This document shows, piece after piece, positions 32,920 to 42,555 of a stretch of 64,000 nucleotides of DNA. Location of the stretch: positions 4,069,098 through 4,133,097 of the forward strand of contig NC_008209.1 of assembly GCF_000014045.1 (NCBI RefSeq). Reading direction: 5' to 3'. The stretch comes from Roseobacter denitrificans OCh 114 (GTDB taxonomy: Bacteria; Pseudomonadota; Alphaproteobacteria; Rhodobacterales; Rhodobacteraceae). The stretch's first letter is position 1. Each line of letters begins with the position of its first letter. Below the pieces are notes generated by a model that saw nothing but the letters and a program-made list of their open reading frames with translations, did not search any database and was not told the origin of the DNA. A program made the translations under genes and the position numbers.

Positions 32920-34255
32920 CGGAAATGACCGCGCCTCTGTGCAAAAACTGAATGCCCGGGCCGTCGCCATTGAAATCAAATGGCTTGAACAGGTCATCGC
33001 GGCACGCCTCGAACACTTCTTCAAGGGGGCTGACACCGCATTTGACCTGCCCCGCGCACCTTCGCACCAAGGCAACACGGTGCTGGCCGATCTGATATCG
33101 CAACATGGGTTATCGCCCGAGGCCCGGCTTGTGCTGGCCCTGGCCATCGCGCCGCATGTAAACTCCGCCGTGCTGGACCCGTTTTACGTCAAGAATGCCG
33201 CAATCGACCGCGCGTTTTCCCAGTTCGGCGGCCTTCCTGATGCGAGCACGGCCTTTGTGCCGACCGTGGAAACCGCACTGTTCCTGATTGCAGGAACGGA
33301 TACGGCCGCGCGCATTGCGGCCATGCGCCTGTTTGAACCGGAACACGCGCTGCGCCTGCAAGCGGGTGTGTCACTTGTGCAAACCCCTCCGTCGCAGGCC
33401 AGTCGGCTGGACCTGCCGATGCACCGCGTCGTCGCGCTTTGTGATGGCACGCCGCCCCGGCCAGACTTTGCGCCCAACTTTCCGGCCCGTCGTCTGAGCA
33501 CGAGGCTCAGCTGGGACGATCTGATCCTGCCCGCAGCGATACGCGATCAACTTGATCACATTCTGGCGTGGTTGCAGAACAGGGATAAGATCCTTGGTGA
33601 CTGGGGGCTCGGGCGTCAGTTCGGACGCGGATACAAAGCACTGTTTTACGGCGCGCCCGGCACAGGCAAGACACTCACCGCAACACTTTTGGGCCAGCGC
33701 ACCAACCTTGATGTCTACCGCGTGGATTTGTCGATGGTCGTTTCCAAATACATCGGAGAGACGGAAAAAAATCTGGGGATCATCTTTGACATGGCGGCAG
33801 AACGGGATTGGATTCTGTTCTTTGACGAGGCCGATGCGCTTTTTGGGGCACGCACTGCCACCAGTTCGTCCAATGACCGCTACGCCAATCAGGAAGTCTC
33901 CTATCTGCTGCAGCGAATTGAAGAGTGCGAAAGCCTTGTGATCCTTGCCAGCAACCTGCGCAGCAACATTGATGACGCGTTCTTTCGCCGCTTCCAAAGT
34001 GCCATCGGCTTTGCCCGCCCCACCCCGCCGGAACGCGAGATGCTGTGGCGCAACACGTTGGCCAGCGTGCCACTGGCACCCGAGATTGATATCAAACAAC
34101 TGGCGATGGATTACGACCTGTCCGGTGCAGCCATTTCCAATGTGGTCCGCCATGCCGCCGTGAGTGCTCTGCGCCGAGGGGCCGAAACCGTTGCAGCGCA
34201 AGACCTGAAATCCGCGATCGCAGCCGAAATGCGTAAAGAAGGACGAACATCATGA
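32912..34255 (+). CDS. AAA+ ATPase of the eCIS (Afp15-like)
   Basis: The 447-residue product has a system-specific N-terminal domain (about 1-190) and an AAA+ core with Walker A GAPGTGKT (about residue 249), Walker B ILFFDEADALFG and a sensor segment ILASNLRSNIDDAFFRRF. Family members are thought to help assemble the particle or load cargo. The start at 32912 is preceded by a GGAGGGAGGA site. Its stop overlaps the last gene of the operon by four bases. Confidence 0.93.
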   Translation: MLDGNDRASVQKLNARAVAIEIKWLEQVIAARLEHFFKGADTAFDLPRAPSHQGNTVLADLISQHGLSPEARLVLALAIAPHVNSAVLDPFYVKNAAIDRAFSQFGGLPDASTAFVPTVETALFLIAGTDTAARIAAMRLFEPEHALRLQAGVSLVQTPPSQASRLDLPMHRVVALCDGTPPRPDFAPNFPARRLSTRLSWDDLILPAAIRDQLDHILAWLQNRDKILGDWGLGRQFGRGYKALFYGAPGTGKTLTATLLGQRTNLDVYRVDLSMVVSKYIGETEKNLGIIFDMAAERDWILFFDEADALFGARTATSSSNDRYANQEVSYLLQRIEECESLVILASNLRSNIDDAFFRRFQSAIGFARPTPPEREMLWRNTLASVPLAPEIDIKQLAMDYDLSGAAISNVVRHAAVSALRRGAETVAAQDLKSAIAAEMRKEGRTS

Positions 34256-37200
34256 GCCTCCTCAGGACCAGTTTGCGTCATATGATGGCCCTTTTTGTGG
34301 TTACCATCGCGATGGCAACCGCCGCTGTCGCCGCCTGCTCGGATTTTGACGATATCACGGTCGATGAACTCGCCCCCGCGAACATCCGCGAGGTGCAGTT
34401 GGGCCTGCGCACCGCCTATAGAGACGCGAACCCGGCACTAACGGACGGCAAGTTGGGAATATACACACGCGAGCGATTGCGCGTGTTGTGCGAAGATGTG
34501 CCGATGCCCGACGGCGTAAACAATGTACGCGCCACGCTGCGGTTGACGATACAATACGCGCGGCTGCAACAAAACTGGCCCGGCTGGTCAACGCAACTCT
34601 TCACCATGAGCCTGCCCGGACCGGCTGATGCGCAAGGCGACCCGGCACTGGCGCTGCGGCTTGCGGGCACGACGGCGATGACAACGCTGGCGCTTGGCCG
34701 CCGGGCACTCACCTATGATTGCGCAACCTCCGGCGGTGTTCTCGCTCAAATCCCCAGCGCAAGTCAGGCGTTGACAACTCTGACGAATATTTTCCGCGAC
34801 AAATCCGAGGTCCAGATATGTGACCTTCTGCCCGTGGCAGGGGGGCTGGATGCATGGCAGCAAGGCATGGAGCGTTTCGGCCAGATCGAGGCAAGACGCC
34901 CCGGTGCGCTGAGTATCTTACAAAGCAGGGGTTTCATCGTCTGGATCGCGGCGGAAGAGAAAGAAAACCGGTTGCGCAGATTGGTCGGAACAGTTGACGC
35001 GGTCATCAAGCTCATCGACGAATATGCAGCGCAATCCGGTGTGCCTGCGCCCTACACGGGTGGCCCATGCTCGCCCCAAACCACTGAAGAGACGCTGACC
35101 TACTATGCGCTTGAAGAGAGCGACATCGCTGATCTGAACTTTCTGGTCTCGCTCACCCCGATCCTTGAGGGATTCCGCGCGGATAATCCGGGCCATGACA
35201 GCCCGCAGGCGCTGTGGCGGGATCTGCGCCCGGTACTGGCTGTAGACCTCGGAGACTGCATCCTTGACGAGATCGAGAAGCTTGTCACGGGGGACGAAAA
35301 GCTGCCCCTGTCCTTTCTGCTGCGGCCTTCGGTGACGGATAAACTGCAGGGCAACCCCGCGTTTGAAACCGCGCTGCCCGTTGTCGAAAACATGATCACC
35401 GTGCGCGAACCCACCAAGGCAGGGCTGGTCAATCGCATCCAGACTGCATTGATGGACGCACAGAAAGACGCAATCGACGCGGAAGTGGATGCCGCTGCGG
35501 ATGTACTGGCGGCCGCATCAGAACCCGTGCCGCCGCCCACGGATACGGCATTGCTGGAATTGGATACCGATGCCGAACCGGACCCGACACCGCGCATGAC
35601 GGTTACCGATGCCACCGATCAGGCGGTGGCATCAGCCATCGATAACCCGGAGCTTTCGCAGGCCTTGCAGGACACGCCGCTGTCGGATGTCACCGTGCCT
35701 GAACTGATGCGCGCGCAAGCCCGCGCCGCGCTGGAGGAGGCCGCGACCGCTCAGGCAGAACGCAAGGTCAAGGCACAGGTTCAGGGGATTGAGCCCTCCG
35801 TGACCTCCGACTGGACACTGACGGAGGCACTTCAGGACGAGATCCTCGCGCTGCCCTTTATTCAGGCCACCGTCGCAGATGTAACGGCAGAGGGTCTGGC
35901 GGACCGGCTCAAGCCGCTCATCGGTGTTGCCTACCCCAGCCGTCGTCTCTTCACCGAGGCCGTTGCGAATGTCGCCAAGATCGATGGAAAAGGCGATTTG
36001 TCGAGGTTTGTCACCGAGCGGCTCGTTCAGGCGGCGCAGAAGACGATTGATGACCCTGAAGTCACCCGTGTCTATGAGCCGTTCGAAATCGAGGACTGCA
36101 AGTGCGTTCCAGAACGCAAAAGCGAAGATCTGCAGGTCTATGGTTTTTATCCGTTTTGGCTGGCACAGCCACCCGCCAGATCTGTGCCGACAGAAGACCC
36201 CGAAGCCGAGGAGACAGAGCCGAAACAACAAACCAAGGTTGATTTCAGCGTCATTGATCACATCGCCTTTTACGGGCTTGAGTTCACTAAGGGGGATGGT
36301 GATCGCGCGCTGCTGTACAATCGTGGTCAATGGCGCGCGGCGCGTCGGCAATTCATCAATTCAGCACATCAATACAGAGCCAAGGCCGAACTGGCGTTCG
36401 ATTTGCGCGACTGGATGGACTGGACCCCGGCGGACATCGAATATGTCGTGGATGACATTGCAACCGAAATGGGTGCTTTCAACCGGGTTGAAGGGCGCAA
36501 GCCGCAGAACGTGACCGCCGCCATTCCGACCCTGTTTGATCCGATGCAGCCCGATGGCGTCACGCTGATCTTTCACGATTACCCGGGCACCCGGCTGACT
36601 GATGCAGACAACATGCGCACAATGGTGTCGATCATCAGGCGCGTTTATCAGGAACTGCCAGATCGGGAAAACACAACGATCAACGTCGCTTTCGACTTCC
36701 CGGTGGTTCCCGAGAACAAAGGCGAAGAGCGCACGGGGGTTTTTGATGATCTTTATGAATTACTGGTCCCGAACGAAATCAGGGTGCTGAACGACAAGGA
36801 TCAAAGCCTTTTGCGCAATTTCCTATCGGCGTTGAACCCCTTTCAGGACGTTAACACCCAAACAGAAACAAGTCGGGAAACGGTGGAGATCGTGGACAAG
36901 ATCCTCCTGTTTCTGGAGCGTCCGACATCGGATGCAAAAAAGGAGTTGCGCCTGCGCATGGAAGAGGGCCTGTTCAAGGGGCCGGTGCGCGCAGACGTTT
37001 TGCGCAGCATCATTCCTGTGGTCCCACCGGGTGGGCACAGATTTATCAAGAGCACCCCGCACGAAGACGCCTTTGACACCACACCCGCAAAGGAGTTCTC
37101 GCAATTTGACGATGACGTCGTCTATTTCAAGGACAACTTTTCCGGTATCGGATTCTGGCCCGTTCTGGACCCGCAGTCTGACGATAACGCCGAAATGACG

Positions 37201-37581
37201 GCGATAATTTCGAAATACTTCGACAAGCAGCTTCCGCCTTCACTGGCAGGGTTTGAAACCATTATCACCAATACATGCAACTACTGGTGCCCCAACCGTG
37301 CAAGGATAACGCTGGGCGCGATTGCTCTGTTCATTCTGGTCGGGGTTTTGACGTGGCGGTCGTTTTACAGTGGGCTGGCCGATCAAATCGCCTTTCGCTT
37401 CATGTGGGTCGGCCTTGTGTGGTCCGGACATGTCGTGTTGATCGCAACGCTCTTCATTCTGGCGAATTGTGATCCGCATGCTGTGTGGCCGGGTCGCTTT
37501 ATGTGGACATTGATCGGGGTGCTTGGCGTCATGTTGGCGGTAAGCTCCTACCAACGGCACAAAAACGGCCCAATGCCCTGA
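34252..37581 (+). CDS. Exported, membrane-anchored protein at the end of the eCIS operon
   Basis: The 1109-residue product has a signal peptide (about residues 1-28) and an N-terminal segment like a peptidoglycan-binding domain (VQLGLRTAYRDANPALTDGK). A long helical, acidic middle follows. From about residue 625 there is a barrel-like domain (VYGFYPFWLAQ, HIAFYGLEF, then TTINVAFDFP) that recalls GH18 chitinase-like folds but lacks a clear DxxDxDxE catalytic motif. About 90 residues at the end hold three transmembrane helices. The start overlaps the ATPase stop as ATGA. I do not recognise it as a known eCIS core gene. It may anchor the system to the envelope or act on the cell wall at release; both are inference. 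The dispersed repeat follows its stop immediately. Confidence 0.78.
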   Translation: MSLLRTSLRHMMALFVVTIAMATAAVAACSDFDDITVDELAPANIREVQLGLRTAYRDANPALTDGKLGIYTRERLRVLCEDVPMPDGVNNVRATLRLTIQYARLQQNWPGWSTQLFTMSLPGPADAQGDPALALRLAGTTAMTTLALGRRALTYDCATSGGVLAQIPSASQALTTLTNIFRDKSEVQICDLLPVAGGLDAWQQGMERFGQIEARRPGALSILQSRGFIVWIAAEEKENRLRRLVGTVDAVIKLIDEYAAQSGVPAPYTGGPCSPQTTEETLTYYALEESDIADLNFLVSLTPILEGFRADNPGHDSPQALWRDLRPVLAVDLGDCILDEIEKLVTGDEKLPLSFLLRPSVTDKLQGNPAFETALPVVENMITVREPTKAGLVNRIQTALMDAQKDAIDAEVDAAADVLAAASEPVPPPTDTALLELDTDAEPDPTPRMTVTDATDQAVASAIDNPELSQALQDTPLSDVTVPELMRAQARAALEEAATAQAERKVKAQVQGIEPSVTSDWTLTEALQDEILALPFIQATVADVTAEGLADRLKPLIGVAYPSRRLFTEAVANVAKIDGKGDLSRFVTERLVQAAQKTIDDPEVTRVYEPFEIEDCKCVPERKSEDLQVYGFYPFWLAQPPARSVPTEDPEAEETEPKQQTKVDFSVIDHIAFYGLEFTKGDGDRALLYNRGQWRAARRQFINSAHQYRAKAELAFDLRDWMDWTPADIEYVVDDIATEMGAFNRVEGRKPQNVTAAIPTLFDPMQPDGVTLIFHDYPGTRLTDADNMRTMVSIIRRVYQELPDRENTTINVAFDFPVVPENKGEERTGVFDDLYELLVPNEIRVLNDKDQSLLRNFLSALNPFQDVNTQTETSRETVEIVDKILLFLERPTSDAKKELRLRMEEGLFKGPVRADVLRSIIPVVPPGGHRFIKSTPHEDAFDTTPAKEFSQFDDDVVYFKDNFSGIGFWPVLDPQSDDNAEMTAIISKYFDKQLPPSLAGFETIITNTCNYWCPNRARITLGAIALFILVGVLTWRSFYSGLADQIAFRFMWVGLVWSGHVVLIATLFILANCDPHAVWPGRFMWTLIGVLGVMLAVSSYQRHKNGPMP

Positions 37582-37678
37582 GCGTCAGACGAAACACCTG
37601 AGCCATCAAGTCTCACGTAACGCGTTGAACCCTTTGATTTCAGACCGCGTTACGTGGGTCAGGTTTTCGCATGAGCCT
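37581..37678 (-). repeat. Dispersed ~100-bp palindromic repeat, copy 2 (inverted)
   Basis: On the minus strand this reads AGGCTCATGCGAAAACC, CCACGTAACGC, GCGTTACGTG and TGTTTCGTCTGACGCT, the same order as copy 1. It starts at the last base of the eCIS operon's final stop codon and probably serves as the operon's terminator. Confidence 0.75.
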
Positions 37679-38064
37679 TGAGCAGTTTGCCAAACGCACC
37701 AGAAATGCGGACCCGACGCCTTAATGCGCGGGACACTTTCCGCGTCAACAGGTCTGTGTCGGGCATAGCGGGAAACCGGGCTGTTCAGGGGCTTGCACAC
37801 AGGTTACAAGAAACAGAGTTTAAAAGGCATAACCCCGCTGGCATGGATTCTCGCACACCAACTCCGGTGCAGATTTTCCTGGCCGCGCAAAGGGCACCGG
37901 GTAAAAAGTTTCCGATACGCGTCTTTCAGCAGATTGAGCGCGCGGATCTTGGGTGAAAACCGGTTTTTTACCGACGCCCAACGCGAATTCCCCGTTGACC
38001 AAGAGTAAAATAAATTGCTTATTGGGAAACAGAATTATAACCTTGGCCAAGGGGATTCACGCTC
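37679..38064. other. Intergenic region upstream of the formate dehydrogenase operon
   Basis: These 386 bases hold no gene I can support; short open frames have no ribosome site or family match. The last 75 bases are AT-rich and probably contain the operon promoter. Confidence 0.45.
37995..38024 (+). promoter_or_regulatory. Candidate sigma-70-type promoter for the fdh1 operon
   Basis: TTGACC at 37995-38000 is a good -35 match, followed after 18 bases by TTATTG at 38019-38024, a weak -10. It lies 40 bases upstream of the fdh1B start. Confidence 0.3.
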
Positions 38065-39747
38065 ATGTCGTTAGATGACACAGGTATCTGGAAGTCCGGA
38101 CGCGGGAAGGGTCGCAAGACTCCGAAGGGTCGGCAGTATGATGATGTGGCGCTTGAAGAAGTGCAAGCGCTGATCGGCTCGCGTCCATTGGACCGTGATT
38201 TGCTGATCGAATTTCTTCATCTGATTCAGGACGCTTACGGGCACCTTTCCGCGCGGCACCTGCGGGCACTGGCCGAGGTGATGCGCCTGAGCATGGCCGA
38301 GGTCTATGAAGTCGCAACCTTCTATGCGCATTTTGATGTGGTGAAGGAAAACGAGACGCCGCCGCCCGCCTTGACCATCCGCGTCTGTGATTCCCTGTCC
38401 TGCGAACTTGCCGGTGCGCAGCAGCTGAAGGCGGCGCTTGAGGATGGGCTTGATCCGACCGAGGTGCGCGTGCTGCGCGCGCCCTGCATGGGCCGTTGTG
38501 ACACGGCTCCCGTTCTGGAACTGGGCCATCATCACATTGACCACGCCACGCCCGAAAAGGTGCGGGCCGCAATCGCTGCGAACCATACTCATGCGGATAT
38601 CCCCGACTATGAAACCTTCGCCAAGTATCAGGCGGAGGGCGGATACACCGCTTTGCAGGACCTGCGCGAAAACGGCGACTGGGAAGCGGTGCAGGATAAG
38701 GTGCTGGCATCCGGCCTGCGGGGTCTGGGCGGCGCAGGCTTCCCGTCGGGGAAGAAGTGGGGCTTTGTGCGCGCCAACCCCGGCCCACGCTATCTGGCGG
38801 TGAACGGGGACGAGGGCGAGCCGGGTACGTTCAAGGACCGCTATTACCTCGAACGCACGCCGCATCTGTTCCTTGAGGGCATGTTGATCGCCGCTTGGGC
38901 TGTCGAGGCCGAGCGCTGCTATATCTACATGCGCGATGAATACCCTGCGGTGCTGCATATCCTCGCCGAAGAGATCAAGGCGCTTGAGGATGCGGGGATT
39001 GTCGCCCCCGGATTTATCGACCTGCGTCGCGGGGCCGGTGCCTATATCTGCGGCGAAGAAAGCGCGATGATCGAAAGCATCGAGGGCAAACGCGGATTGC
39101 CACGCCACCGCCCGCCTTATGTCGCGCAGGTCGGTCTGTTTGGGCAGCCGACGCTTGTGCACAATATCGAAACCCTGCATTGGGTTGCGCGCATCTGCCG
39201 CGAAGGGCCCGAAACCCTGTCGTCGACAGAAAAGAACGGGCGCGTCGGGTTGCGCAGCTATTCGGTGTCGGGCCGTGTGGCCAAGCCGGGTGTCTATCTG
39301 TTGCCGGCTGGCTCCACGATCACCGATATTATCGAGGCGGCAGGCGGCATGGCCGAGGGTCATGTATTCAAAGCCTACCAGCCCGGCGGCCCTTCCTCGG
39401 GTCTTCTGCCCGCGTCGATCAACGATGTGCCGCTGGATTTCGACACGCTGCAACCGCTTGGCACGTTCATCGGCTCCGCGGCTGTGGTGGTACTGTCTGA
39501 TCAGGACAAAGCCCGCGATGCGGCGCTGAACATGCTGCGCTTTTTCGAGGATGAAAGCTGCGGTCAGTGCACGCCCTGTCGTGTCGGCTGCGAAAAGGCG
39601 GTCAAGCTGATGCAGGCGGATAAGTGGGATACCGATCTGCTGGACGAGTTGAGCACCGCGATGGTCGACGCGTCGATCTGTGGTCTTGGACAGGCGGCAC
39701 CGAATCCGATCCGCCTGACCATGAAGCATTTTCCGGAGGAGATTTAA
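38065..39747 (+). CDS. fdh1B: NAD-dependent formate dehydrogenase, beta subunit (NuoE-NuoF fusion)
   Basis: The 560-residue product passes electrons from formate to NAD+ in a soluble complex with the next gene. Residues about 30-190 are NuoE-like with the [2Fe-2S] cysteines in CDSLSCEL and APCMGRC. Residues about 200-560 are NuoF-like with GLRGLGGAGFPSGKKW (NADH/FMN site), a SLBB-like stretch and the [4Fe-4S] motif ESCGQCTPCRVGC. In many bacteria these are two genes (fdsG and fdsB); the fusion and the size match Fdh1B of methylotrophs. GGGGA lies about 13 bases before ATG 38065. It is the first gene of a one-carbon operon. Confidence 0.93.
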   Translation: MSLDDTGIWKSGRGKGRKTPKGRQYDDVALEEVQALIGSRPLDRDLLIEFLHLIQDAYGHLSARHLRALAEVMRLSMAEVYEVATFYAHFDVVKENETPPPALTIRVCDSLSCELAGAQQLKAALEDGLDPTEVRVLRAPCMGRCDTAPVLELGHHHIDHATPEKVRAAIAANHTHADIPDYETFAKYQAEGGYTALQDLRENGDWEAVQDKVLASGLRGLGGAGFPSGKKWGFVRANPGPRYLAVNGDEGEPGTFKDRYYLERTPHLFLEGMLIAAWAVEAERCYIYMRDEYPAVLHILAEEIKALEDAGIVAPGFIDLRRGAGAYICGEESAMIESIEGKRGLPRHRPPYVAQVGLFGQPTLVHNIETLHWVARICREGPETLSSTEKNGRVGLRSYSVSGRVAKPGVYLLPAGSTITDIIEAAGGMAEGHVFKAYQPGGPSSGLLPASINDVPLDFDTLQPLGTFIGSAAVVVLSDQDKARDAALNMLRFFEDESCGQCTPCRVGCEKAVKLMQADKWDTDLLDELSTAMVDASICGLGQAAPNPIRLTMKHFPEEI

Positions 39748-39750
39748 GCC

Positions 39751-42528
39751 ATGAGCGAGAGCATCACCTTCACCCTGAACGGTAAAACCGTCACTGCCGC
39801 ACCGGGCGAGACGATCTGGGAAGTGGCCAACGGCCGCGGTCTGAAGATCCCGCATCTGTGCCACAAGCCCGCGCCGGGCTATCGTCCTGACGGCAACTGC
39901 CGTGCCTGCATGGTCGAGATCGAGGGCGAACGCGTTCTGGCCGCGTCCTGCATCCGCGAACCTTCCGAAGGTATGGTTGTCACCACCGACACGCACCGCG
40001 CCGAAAGCGCCCGCAAGATGGTGATGGAGCTTTTGCTTGCGGATCAGCCCGAGCGCGAGGTGGCGCATGACAAGTCTTCCCACCTGTGGGACATGGCCGA
40101 CGAAAACGGTATCGACGTCAGCCGCTTCCCCAAGCTGGAAGAGGGCCGCATCCCGCTGCTGGATGACAGCCACGTGGCGATGTCGGTGAACCTTGATGCC
40201 TGTATTCAATGCGGGCTTTGCGTGCGCGCCTGCCGTGATGTGCAGGTCAATGACGTGATCGGCATGGCGGGGCGCGGCCATGACGCCTATCCCACCTTTG
40301 ATTTCGCGGATCCGATGGGCGAGAGCACCTGCGTGGCCTGTGGCGAATGCGTTCAGGCCTGCCCGACCGGGGCGCTGATGCCATCGACGGTGGTGGATAC
40401 GGATCAGGTTGGCGACAGCGCGGACTTTGACAGCGAGACGGAAAGCGTCTGCCCGTTCTGCGGTGTCGGCTGCAAGGTGTCGCTGAAGGTCAAGGACGGC
40501 AAGGTCAAATACGTCGAAGGCATCAATGGCCCCGCCAACGAAGGTCGCCTTTGCGTCAAGGGACGGTTCGGATTTGACTATATCCACCACGAACATCGCC
40601 TGACGAAACCGCTGATCCGCCGCGAAGACGCGCCACCCAAAGGGCTGAACGTCGATCCCGGCAATCTGCTCACGCATTTCCGCGAAGCAACCTGGGAAGA
40701 AGCGATGGAGGCCGCCGCCGGTGGTCTGGCCAAACTGCGACAGGCCCATGGCGGTCAGTCCGTCGCAGGCTTTGGGTCGGCCAAATGCACAAACGAAGAA
40801 GCCTATCTGTTCCAGAAGCTGATCCGTCAGGGGTTCAAGCACAACAACGTCGATCACTGCACGCGTCTGTGCCACGCCTCCTCGGTGGCGGCCCTGATCG
40901 AAAACGTCGGATCGGGTGCGGTGACAGCGACGTTCAACGAGATCGAGAACGCCGATGTCGCCATCGTCATCGGCGCGAACCCGGTCGAAAACCATCCTGT
41001 GGCGGCGACCTACTTCAAGCAGTTCACAAAACGCGGCGGCAAGCTGATCGTGATGGACCCGCGTGGGCAGGGGCTCAAGCGGTTTGCCTCTCACATGCTT
41101 CAATTCCGCCCCGGTGCGGATGTGTCGATGCTGAACGCGATCATGAACGTGATCGTCGAGGAAAACCTCTACGACCAGCAGTATATCGAAGCCTACACCG
41201 AAAACTGGGAAGCTGAGAAAGAACACCTCAAAGCCTTCACCCCGGAGGCGATGGAGCCGATCTGCGGCATCGCGCCGGAGGTCATCCGCGACGTCGCCCG
41301 GACCTTCGCCGGTGCCAATGCCGCCATGATTTTCTGGGGCATGGGCGTTTCACAACACATCCACGGGACGGATAACTCGCGCTGTCTGATCTCACTGGCT
41401 CTGATGACGGGTCAGGTGGGGCGTCCGGGGTCGGGTCTGCACCCGCTGCGGGGTCAGAACAACGTGCAAGGTGCGTCGGATGCGGGACTGATCCCGATGT
41501 TCCTGCCGGATTATCGTTCGGTCACGGACCCGGAAGTGCGCGAAGATATCTTTGGTGTCTGGGGACGCGACGAGGATTGGTCTGATCAAAAGGGCCTGAC
41601 CGTCACCGAGATCGTCGATCAGGTTTATGCAGGCAATATCAAGGGCATGTATATTCAGGGCGAAAACCCGGCCATGTCCGATCCCGATGTGGATCACGCG
41701 CGTGAAGCCTTTGCCAAGCTTGAGCATCTTGTCGTGCAGGATATCTTCCTGACGGAAACCGCGTGTTTCGCGGATGTGATCCTGCCGGCTTCGGCGCTTT
41801 ACGAAAAGAACGGGACCGTCAGCAACACCAACCGCCAGGTGCAGCGTGTGCGTCCCGCGGTCCCACCGCCCGGCGAGGCGCGCGAGGATTGGGCGATCAC
41901 GGTCGAACTGGCGCAACGTCTCGGTTTACCGTGGGAGTATACTGACGTCAGTCAGGTCTTTGACGAGATGAAGCAGGTCATGCCGTCGCTCGACAATATC
42001 ACGTGGGAACGGCTCAAGACCGAGACCGTCACCTATCCGTCGCTTTCGGAAACCGACCCCGGTCAGGCGGTGGTGTTTGGTGATGGCTTCCCACGTCCCG
42101 ATGGGCGCGCGCGGTTCACCCCCGCCAGCGTCATCCCACCGGATGAGGCACCGGACACGGAATATCCGATGATCATGACGACCGGACGTCAGTTGGAACA
42201 CTGGCACACGGGATCCATGACGCGCCGTGCCAGCGTGCTTGATGCGGTCGAGCCCGAGGCAAATTGTTCGCTGCACCCCAAGACATTGCGCCGACTGGGT
42301 GTTGAGCCGGGCGACATGGTCCGACTGACCACGCGCCGGGGCAGCATCGACATCATGGCCCGTTCGGACCGGGCTGTGTCTGAGGACATGGTGTTTGTGC
42401 CCTTTGCCTATGTCGAAGCGGCGGCGAATGTGCTCACCAACCCGGCGATCGACCCCTACGGCAAGATCCCGGAATTCAAATTCGCTGCGGTGCGGGTCGA
42501 AGCGATCACCCGCGTCGCGGCTGAATAA
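39751..42528 (+). CDS. fdh1A: Formate dehydrogenase, catalytic alpha subunit (Mo/W-bis-MGD)
   Basis: The 925-residue enzyme oxidises formate to CO2. It has an N-terminal [2Fe-2S] domain (CHKPAPGYRPDGNCRAC), two [4Fe-4S] motifs (CIQCGLCVRAC and CVACGECVQACPTG), a further [4Fe-4S] motif (CPFCGVGC) and the molybdopterin core. The active-site region reads DHCTRLCHASSV, and Cys at about residue 374 takes the place of the selenocysteine of E. coli FdhF. The subunit sizes (925 and 560 residues) match the two-subunit Fdh1 of methylotrophs, which uses tungsten; the metal cannot be told from sequence. No fdhD or fdsC homologue lies nearby. The gene starts three bases after fdh1B. Confidence 0.95.
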   Translation: MSESITFTLNGKTVTAAPGETIWEVANGRGLKIPHLCHKPAPGYRPDGNCRACMVEIEGERVLAASCIREPSEGMVVTTDTHRAESARKMVMELLLADQPEREVAHDKSSHLWDMADENGIDVSRFPKLEEGRIPLLDDSHVAMSVNLDACIQCGLCVRACRDVQVNDVIGMAGRGHDAYPTFDFADPMGESTCVACGECVQACPTGALMPSTVVDTDQVGDSADFDSETESVCPFCGVGCKVSLKVKDGKVKYVEGINGPANEGRLCVKGRFGFDYIHHEHRLTKPLIRREDAPPKGLNVDPGNLLTHFREATWEEAMEAAAGGLAKLRQAHGGQSVAGFGSAKCTNEEAYLFQKLIRQGFKHNNVDHCTRLCHASSVAALIENVGSGAVTATFNEIENADVAIVIGANPVENHPVAATYFKQFTKRGGKLIVMDPRGQGLKRFASHMLQFRPGADVSMLNAIMNVIVEENLYDQQYIEAYTENWEAEKEHLKAFTPEAMEPICGIAPEVIRDVARTFAGANAAMIFWGMGVSQHIHGTDNSRCLISLALMTGQVGRPGSGLHPLRGQNNVQGASDAGLIPMFLPDYRSVTDPEVREDIFGVWGRDEDWSDQKGLTVTEIVDQVYAGNIKGMYIQGENPAMSDPDVDHAREAFAKLEHLVVQDIFLTETACFADVILPASALYEKNGTVSNTNRQVQRVRPAVPPPGEAREDWAITVELAQRLGLPWEYTDVSQVFDEMKQVMPSLDNITWERLKTETVTYPSLSETDPGQAVVFGDGFPRPDGRARFTPASVIPPDEAPDTEYPMIMTTGRQLEHWHTGSMTRRASVLDAVEPEANCSLHPKTLRRLGVEPGDMVRLTTRRGSIDIMARSDRAVSEDMVFVPFAYVEAAANVLTNPAIDPYGKIPEFKFAAVRVEAITRVAAE

Positions 42529-42555
42529 CCAACCTCCAAATTACAGGGACAGATC

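Noticed and set aside
13624..37581. Prophage or type VI secretion system
   Set aside because: There are no capsid, portal, terminase, integrase or lysis genes, and no TssJLM, TssK or ClpV-type genes. The AAA+ protein, tape measure and DUF4255 protein fit an eCIS.
37793..38008. Possible transposase remnant in the gap before fdh1B
   Set aside because: A short frame contains LKGITPLAWI, faintly like the end of some transposases, but there is no further similarity, no inverted repeats and no target duplication.
38071..41226. 1051-residue open frame on the minus strand opposite the formate dehydrogenase genes
   Set aside because: It is fully antisense to fdh1B and fdh1A, whose Fe-S and Mo-site motifs are intact. 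Long antisense frames arise from GC-rich codon bias; no family features are seen in it.
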